From assembly GCA_027452025.1 (NCBI GenBank), contig DAIDHI010000058.1, positions 1-36,780 on the forward strand: 36,780 bases of DNA, written 5' to 3'. The translations under genes and the position numbers were made by a program. This stretch comes from Elusimicrobiota bacterium. GTDB lineage: Bacteria > Elusimicrobiota > Elusimicrobia > UBA1565 > UBA9628. The stretch's first letter is position 1; each line of letters opens with the position of its first letter. Below the pieces are notes generated by a model. The model saw only the letters and a list, made by a program, of their open reading frames with translations. It was not told the DNA's origin and ran no database searches. Shown piece by piece: positions 33,144-36,780 of the stretch.

Positions 33144-34173
33144 CCCAGTTCGAGAACGGCATGGCCGGATCGCAGCGCGTCAGGCGGCTGACGCGGCGGC
33201 GGCTGAGGCGATGGACGGCCACCTGGGCGATCATGACGCCGTTATCCGTGCACAGCCAAGGCGGCGGCTGCAGCACCTCCACGCCTTCCTGCAGACCCCG
33301 GGCGGCGGCGGCCTGCCGCAACCGGCTGTTGGCGGCCACGCCTCCTCCGATGACGAGCTGCCGCACTCCGTATTTCTTGGCGGCGCGCATCGCCTTCCAG
33401 ACGAGCGTCTCGATGAGGGCTTCCTGGAAGGAGGCGCAAAGGTCGGCGGTCTCTTGGGGCGTGGGGCCGTCCTCGCCCTCGCGCGCCTTGAGCCCGCCGG
33501 CGAAGCGCTTGGGCCAGCGCTTCTGCACGTGATAGAGCACGGAGGTCTTCAGGCCGGCGAAGGAGAAGTCCCAGGTCTCGGGCATCAGCGGGCGAGGGAA
33601 GTCGACGGCTTTGGCGTCGCCCTCCTTGGCCCGGCGATCGATCGCCGGGCCTCCGGGAAAACCGAGGCCGAGCAGGCGCGCCACCTTGTCGTAGGCCTCG
33701 CCGGCGGCGTCGTCGCGGGTGCGCCCGAGCACCTTGTAGCGTCCCGGCCCCGGACTGATGAGCAGGTCGGTGTGGCCGCCGGACACGATGAGAGCCGCCA
33801 GCGGGAACTTTAGCTCGCCGCAGAGCTCGGCGGCGAAGATGTGGCCTTCGAGATGATGGACGGGAACCAGCGGGACGCCTATCATCGCCGCCAACGTCTG
33901 CGCGGCCACCTTCCCGACGAGCAGCGGGCCCATCAGGCCCGGGCCGCGCGTATAGGCCACGGCATCGAGCGCTCCGGCGCCGGCGCGGGCCTCCTCGATG
34001 ACGTCGGCGATCTTCTGGAGGTGCGCTCGCGACGCGAGCTCCTGCACCACGCCGTTGAATCGGCGGTGCAGCGCCAGCTGAGTGGCCACCACGTTGGTGA
34101 CCACGCGCTTGCCGTTCTCGACGACGGCGGCGGCCGTCTCGTCGCAGGACGTCTCGATACCGAGGACTCTCAC
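33136..34173 (-). CDS. tsaD: TsaD, tRNA N6-threonylcarbamoyladenosine transferase
   Basis: TsaD transfers the threonylcarbamoyl group to A37 of tRNAs reading ANN codons, together with TsaB and TsaE. The start RVLGIETSCDETAAAVV, the metal-binding HLEGH at 107-111, the SGGHT motif at 131-135 and LCTDNGVMIA near the C-terminus are diagnostic. At 345 aa the length is normal. Translation starts at GTG 34173, which overlaps the CtpA stop (GTGA); the open frame further upstream is a shadow of ctpA. It is a core enzyme placed inside an envelope operon. Confidence 0.97.
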   Translation of the reverse strand: MRVLGIETSCDETAAAVVENGKRVVTNVVATQLALHRRFNGVVQELASRAHLQKIADVIEEARAGAGALDAVAYTRGPGLMGPLLVGKVAAQTLAAMIGVPLVPVHHLEGHIFAAELCGELKFPLAALIVSGGHTDLLISPGPGRYKVLGRTRDDAAGEAYDKVARLLGLGFPGGPAIDRRAKEGDAKAVDFPRPLMPETWDFSFAGLKTSVLYHVQKRWPKRFAGGLKAREGEDGPTPQETADLCASFQEALIETLVWKAMRAAKKYGVRQLVIGGGVAANSRLRQAAAARGLQEGVEVLQPPPWLCTDNGVMIAQVAVHRLSRRRVSRLTRCDPAMPFSNWGA

Positions 34174-35513
34174 GGCTTTTTCTGGAACACCCCCAAAAGG
34201 TCGCGCGCCTTGAGCAGCTCCTCGGCCCGCTCGAGCGTGTCGTCCGGGACCATGTCCTCCTTGCGCACGACGGAGTGGGGCTTCTTGCCCTGGGCGTAGA
34301 TCATGTCCCATTGATTATACAGCTTGGCCTCCACGTCCGAGGGGACGGGCACCACGATGTCGGGAAGGATGCCGCCTTTGTGCGTCTTTTCGTCCCGGTG
34401 GATGGAGCGGCCGCTGGGCGTATAGTAGCGCGCCACCGTCAGCCTCAGGCCGGAGCCGTCGGGCAGCGGGATCACCGACTGAACCGTGCCCTTGCCGAAG
34501 CTGCGCTCGCCCATGATGACGGCGCGCTTATGATCCTGCATGCACCCCGAGACGATCTCCGAGGCCGAGGCCGAGCCGCCGTTGATGAGGATCACCATCG
34601 GAAGGTCCGGGTAAGGCGCCGTCTTCGCGGCGCGGAACTCCTGCCGACTGTCGGGCTTGCGTCCCTGCGTGTAGACGATGAGCTGGTTGTCGCCCAAGAA
34701 CAGCGAGCCGACGTCCACCGCCGCGGCGAGCAGCCCGCCCGGGTTGTTGCGCAGGTCGATGATGACGCTCGTCATGCCCTGTTTCTTGAGATTATTGAGC
34801 GCGGCAAGCAGATCCTGCGCCGTGTTCTTGCTGAACTCGATGATGCGGACGTAACCGATCCCGTCTTGGAGCATCCAGGAGTCGACGCTGTCGATCTTGA
34901 TGATCTCGCGCGCGAGGGTGAAGTCATGGGACGTCCACGGCCCGTCGCCGCCGTCGTCCGGCCCGCGCAGGATCGTGAGCTTGACCTTCGTGCCCGGCGC
35001 GCCGCGCAAAAGCTTCAAGGCGTCGTCGAGCGTCATGTCCTTGGTCGTCTGATCGTTGACGCCCACCAGCCGGTCGCCCGGCAGGATGCCGGCGCGGTAG
35101 GCCGGCGTTCCGGGCAGGGGAGTGATGATGGTCAGCCAATCGTCCTGCTCGCCCACGCGGATGCCGAGCCCGCCGAAGTCCCCCTCCGTCTCCGTCTCGA
35201 TCTCCCGGTTCTGCTCGGGATCCATGTATTGCGAGAACGGGTCGAGCGTCCGAACCATGCCGGCCTCGGCGCCTCGGATGAGCTTCTTGGTGTCCACCGG
35301 GTCGACGTAGTTCTGCTGGATGTAATCCAGGATGTCGATGAGGACCTTGAGCTGCTGATAGGTCTTGTCCGCCGAAGCCGCCGCCGTCGCCGCCCCCGCC
35401 GTCGGCGCCGCCGCCGGCGCGGAAGCCTCGGCTGCGGCGCGAGCGAAGCCTCCCCCGGCCCCGATGAGCGCCGCCGCCGCCGCCGCCGCCGAAAGCCGCC
35501 GCAAGATGTTCAT
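34170..35513 (-). CDS. ctpA: C-terminal processing peptidase (CtpA, S41 family)
   Basis: This is a periplasmic serine protease. An N-terminal signal (about residues 1-27) and an Ala/Pro linker precede the helical cap (about 50-110), a PDZ domain (about 113-185, GGLGIRVGEQ and AGILPGDRLVGVN) and the S41 core. The catalytic Ser is S316 in GGSASASEI, Lys is K341 in SFGKGTVQ, and Q345 follows four residues later, so the dyad is intact. GGGAGG and AAAGG before the ATG at 35513 support the start. A ctpA gene next to an EnvC-like gene is a common arrangement in cell-wall remodelling operons. Confidence 0.97.
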   Translation of the reverse strand: MNILRRLSAAAAAAALIGAGGGFARAAAEASAPAAAPTAGAATAAASADKTYQQLKVLIDILDYIQQNYVDPVDTKKLIRGAEAGMVRTLDPFSQYMDPEQNREIETETEGDFGGLGIRVGEQDDWLTIITPLPGTPAYRAGILPGDRLVGVNDQTTKDMTLDDALKLLRGAPGTKVKLTILRGPDDGGDGPWTSHDFTLAREIIKIDSVDSWMLQDGIGYVRIIEFSKNTAQDLLAALNNLKKQGMTSVIIDLRNNPGGLLAAAVDVGSLFLGDNQLIVYTQGRKPDSRQEFRAAKTAPYPDLPMVILINGGSASASEIVSGCMQDHKRAVIMGERSFGKGTVQSVIPLPDGSGLRLTVARYYTPSGRSIHRDEKTHKGGILPDIVVPVPSDVEAKLYNQWDMIYAQGKKPHSVVRKEDMVPDDTLERAEELLKARDLLGVFQKKP

Positions 35514-35515
35514 AT

Positions 35516-35526
35516 CCTTTCCTCCC
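35516..35526 (-). promoter_or_regulatory. Ribosome binding site of ctpA
   Basis: A purine-rich GGGAGGAAAGG lies between the stop of the EnvC-like gene and the ATG of ctpA and fixes that start. Confidence 0.5.
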
Positions 35527-36639
35527 TTAATGCTGCTCGAGCCACGCCGCGGGATCGAGCGCTTCCGTGCCGCGCCGGATCTCGAGGTAGACCTTGCCGC
35601 CGGCGCCGGAGCCGCCGGCCCGGGCGATGATCTCGCCCGGCCGTACCTCCGCGCCCTTGGCGATCAGGATCCGTCCCAAATCGCCGTAGATGCTGAAAAA
35701 ATTGTTCCCATGATCGAGAATGAGGACCTGCCCGTAGGAGCGAAAGGGGCCCGCAAAGATGACGCGTCCCTTCTCGACGGGCGTCACCGGCGCCGCCGGC
35801 GCCGTGGCGAGGAGAATACCCTGATTGATCATCCACGTGCCCAACTCCTCGTTGCGCTGGCGGCCGAAAGCCCGGACCACCTGGCCTCGCGCCGGCCAAG
35901 GCAGGGAGTGCGGCGGCACCGACAACGACGCCGGCGCCTTTCGTCCGTGCCGACGGCGGCCGAAGCTGCGAATGAGCCGGGTGAGGGCGCGCGCGGAATC
36001 CTCCAACTCCTGGGCCCGGCGTACCGCCTTGGCGCGGCGCTCTTGGGCGTCGGCGATGGCGGCCTTGGTGGCCTGGATCTTTTGCTGGCCGTCCTGCTGC
36101 TGCCGCTTCGCGAGGCGGCTGCGGTCGAGCAGTTCGCGAGCGCGCCGGCGGGAAGCCTCCGCCGCCTGCCGCGCCTTGCGGCTGTAGCCCGTGAGCCGGC
36201 CCAGCATCTGGGCCTTCTCGACGGCGGCGGCGCGCCGGAGAGCATCGGCCCAAACGGCGCCCGTGCCGTAGGCGGGATTGTCGCTGTAGCGCGCGTCGGC
36301 GTAGAGGCGCACGTCGGCGTCCAGGGAGGAGCGCCAAAAGCCCGTCGCCTGACCCAAAGCCGAGAGCTTGCCGCGCAGTTCCGCGCGCCGGGCCTCCGCC
36401 GCGCGCAGGCTGCGCTCGAGGTCGCCCATGCGGCGGCGCGCCTGGACGTCGCGGTCCGAGAGCTTGGCCAAGTCCTGTCCCAAGGAATCCTCGAGCTTGC
36501 GGTATTGATCGATCTCGCGGCGGGTGGCCTCGAGCTGCTTTTGGACGCTGAGGAGCTGCCGCCGTTTGGAGGCAAGGCCGGCGGCGGAAGCCCCTGTCGC
36601 CCAGATGAGCAGCCCGGCGAGGGCTAGCGAAGCCCGCAC
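35527..36639 (-). CDS. envC: EnvC-like coiled-coil protein with degenerate M23 (LytM) domain
   Basis: EnvC-type proteins activate cell-wall amidases at division. The GTG at 36639 gives a signal peptide (RASLALAGLLIWATGASA), followed by two coiled-coil regions (about residues 25-100 and 150-225) and a LytM domain (about 245-365). The zinc ligands of active M23 peptidases are replaced: the first His region reads WMINQG, SIYGDL stands where active enzymes have YGHL, and VYLEIR replaces the HxH-type motif. It is thus probably a regulator rather than an enzyme. The start lies inside the end of the preceding gene, which looks like ftsX. Confidence 0.85.
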   Translation of the reverse strand: MRASLALAGLLIWATGASAAGLASKRRQLLSVQKQLEATRREIDQYRKLEDSLGQDLAKLSDRDVQARRRMGDLERSLRAAEARRAELRGKLSALGQATGFWRSSLDADVRLYADARYSDNPAYGTGAVWADALRRAAAVEKAQMLGRLTGYSRKARQAAEASRRRARELLDRSRLAKRQQQDGQQKIQATKAAIADAQERRAKAVRRAQELEDSARALTRLIRSFGRRRHGRKAPASLSVPPHSLPWPARGQVVRAFGRQRNEELGTWMINQGILLATAPAAPVTPVEKGRVIFAGPFRSYGQVLILDHGNNFFSIYGDLGRILIAKGAEVRPGEIIARAGGSGAGGKVYLEIRRGTEALDPAAWLEQH

Positions 36640-36780
36640 AGGATCCAACCCGCCGCCGAGGCGGCCATGAGCAGGACGGCCTCGCGGCCGGGGGCGGGCC
36701 AGCCCCACCAAGGAGCGAATGCCCTCAAGGGAAGCGTCAGCAGCGCCGCGCCGCCGGCTCCGAGCGCCGCGCCCGCGCCC
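36624..36780 (-). CDS. C-terminus of a membrane protein, possibly FtsX (partial)
   Basis: About 50 codons are visible, entering at the right edge and ending in TAG at 36624. They encode a hydrophobic stretch (ALGAGGAALLTLPLRAF), a Trp/Pro-rich loop (WWGWPAPGRE) and a final TM helix (VLLMAASAAGWILCGLR). Third codon positions are strongly GC, as expected for a real gene here. FtsX commonly precedes EnvC-like genes and ends in such a helix, so FtsX is the best guess, but too little is visible to be sure. Confidence 0.5.
   Translation of the reverse strand, partial: GAGAALGAGGAALLTLPLRAFAPWWGWPAPGREAVLLMAASAAGWILCGLR

Noticed and set aside
34174-34311. An upstream extension of tsaD to an ATG at 34311
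   Set aside because: TsaD proteins begin with the VLGIETSCDE segment, which matches the GTG at 34173; the extension is an out-of-frame copy of the ctpA end.

Overview
The window is about 37 kb of GC-rich bacterial DNA in which every gene I can support lies on the minus strand. A secretin, PorV-type beta-barrels and many signal peptides indicate a cell with an outer membrane. A Tad pilus locus combined with PorV/PorQ-family proteins, FlgD-type Ig-like repeats and large TPR/coiled-coil proteins fits Elusimicrobiota or a related deep-branching diderm phylum. That placement is an inference from gene content, not a measured affiliation. No rRNA, tRNA, CRISPR array or transposase gene is visible, and no gene-free stretch exceeds about 120 bases.

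Read in the direction of transcription (right to left), the window opens with a conserved envelope block: the end of a probable FtsX-like permease, an EnvC-like degenerate M23 protein, a CtpA protease, TsaD and a DUF2723 membrane protein (36780-31554). Three surface or envelope units follow: a PorV-like barrel with a coiled-coil tail (31493-30135), a coiled-coil/TM/propeller-like protein (30065-28317), and a large secreted FlgD-Ig repeat protein whose gene overlaps a PorV-family gene (28228-23448).

Next is a compact Tad (Flp) pilus operon at 23382-13300: two Flp-type pilins, TadE, CpaB, a short secretin, a CpaE-CpaF fusion ATPase, TadB with an extra exported domain, TadC, two TPR proteins sharing a duplicated C-terminal module, and a membrane sensor without a kinase. 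Most neighbours overlap by 1-17 bases or are separated by a few bases, so they are probably translationally coupled. No prepilin peptidase (TadV) is present in the window.

A signalling block follows (13206-6613): a small membrane protein, an OmpR-type regulator with a degenerate receiver, a single-domain receiver, a Cache-HAMP histidine kinase, a receiver-kinase hybrid, a NarL-type regulator and a DUF2332 protein. The last block (6555-1) has a second pair of TadG/TadE-like pseudopilins, an FtsH-type membrane protease, and three Ala/Gly/Ser-rich membrane proteins of unknown function, the last running off the window. A perfect 28-bp-arm palindrome sits just upstream of the FtsH-type gene.

Several transcription units begin with a TTGACA-like / 17-bp / TACACT-like promoter placed almost on top of the start codon, suggesting very short or absent leaders. 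My best candidate for an undescribed system is the second pseudopilin + FtsH + three low-complexity membrane protein block, together with the modified Tad machine (fused CpaE-CpaF, exported TadB domain, minimal secretin).
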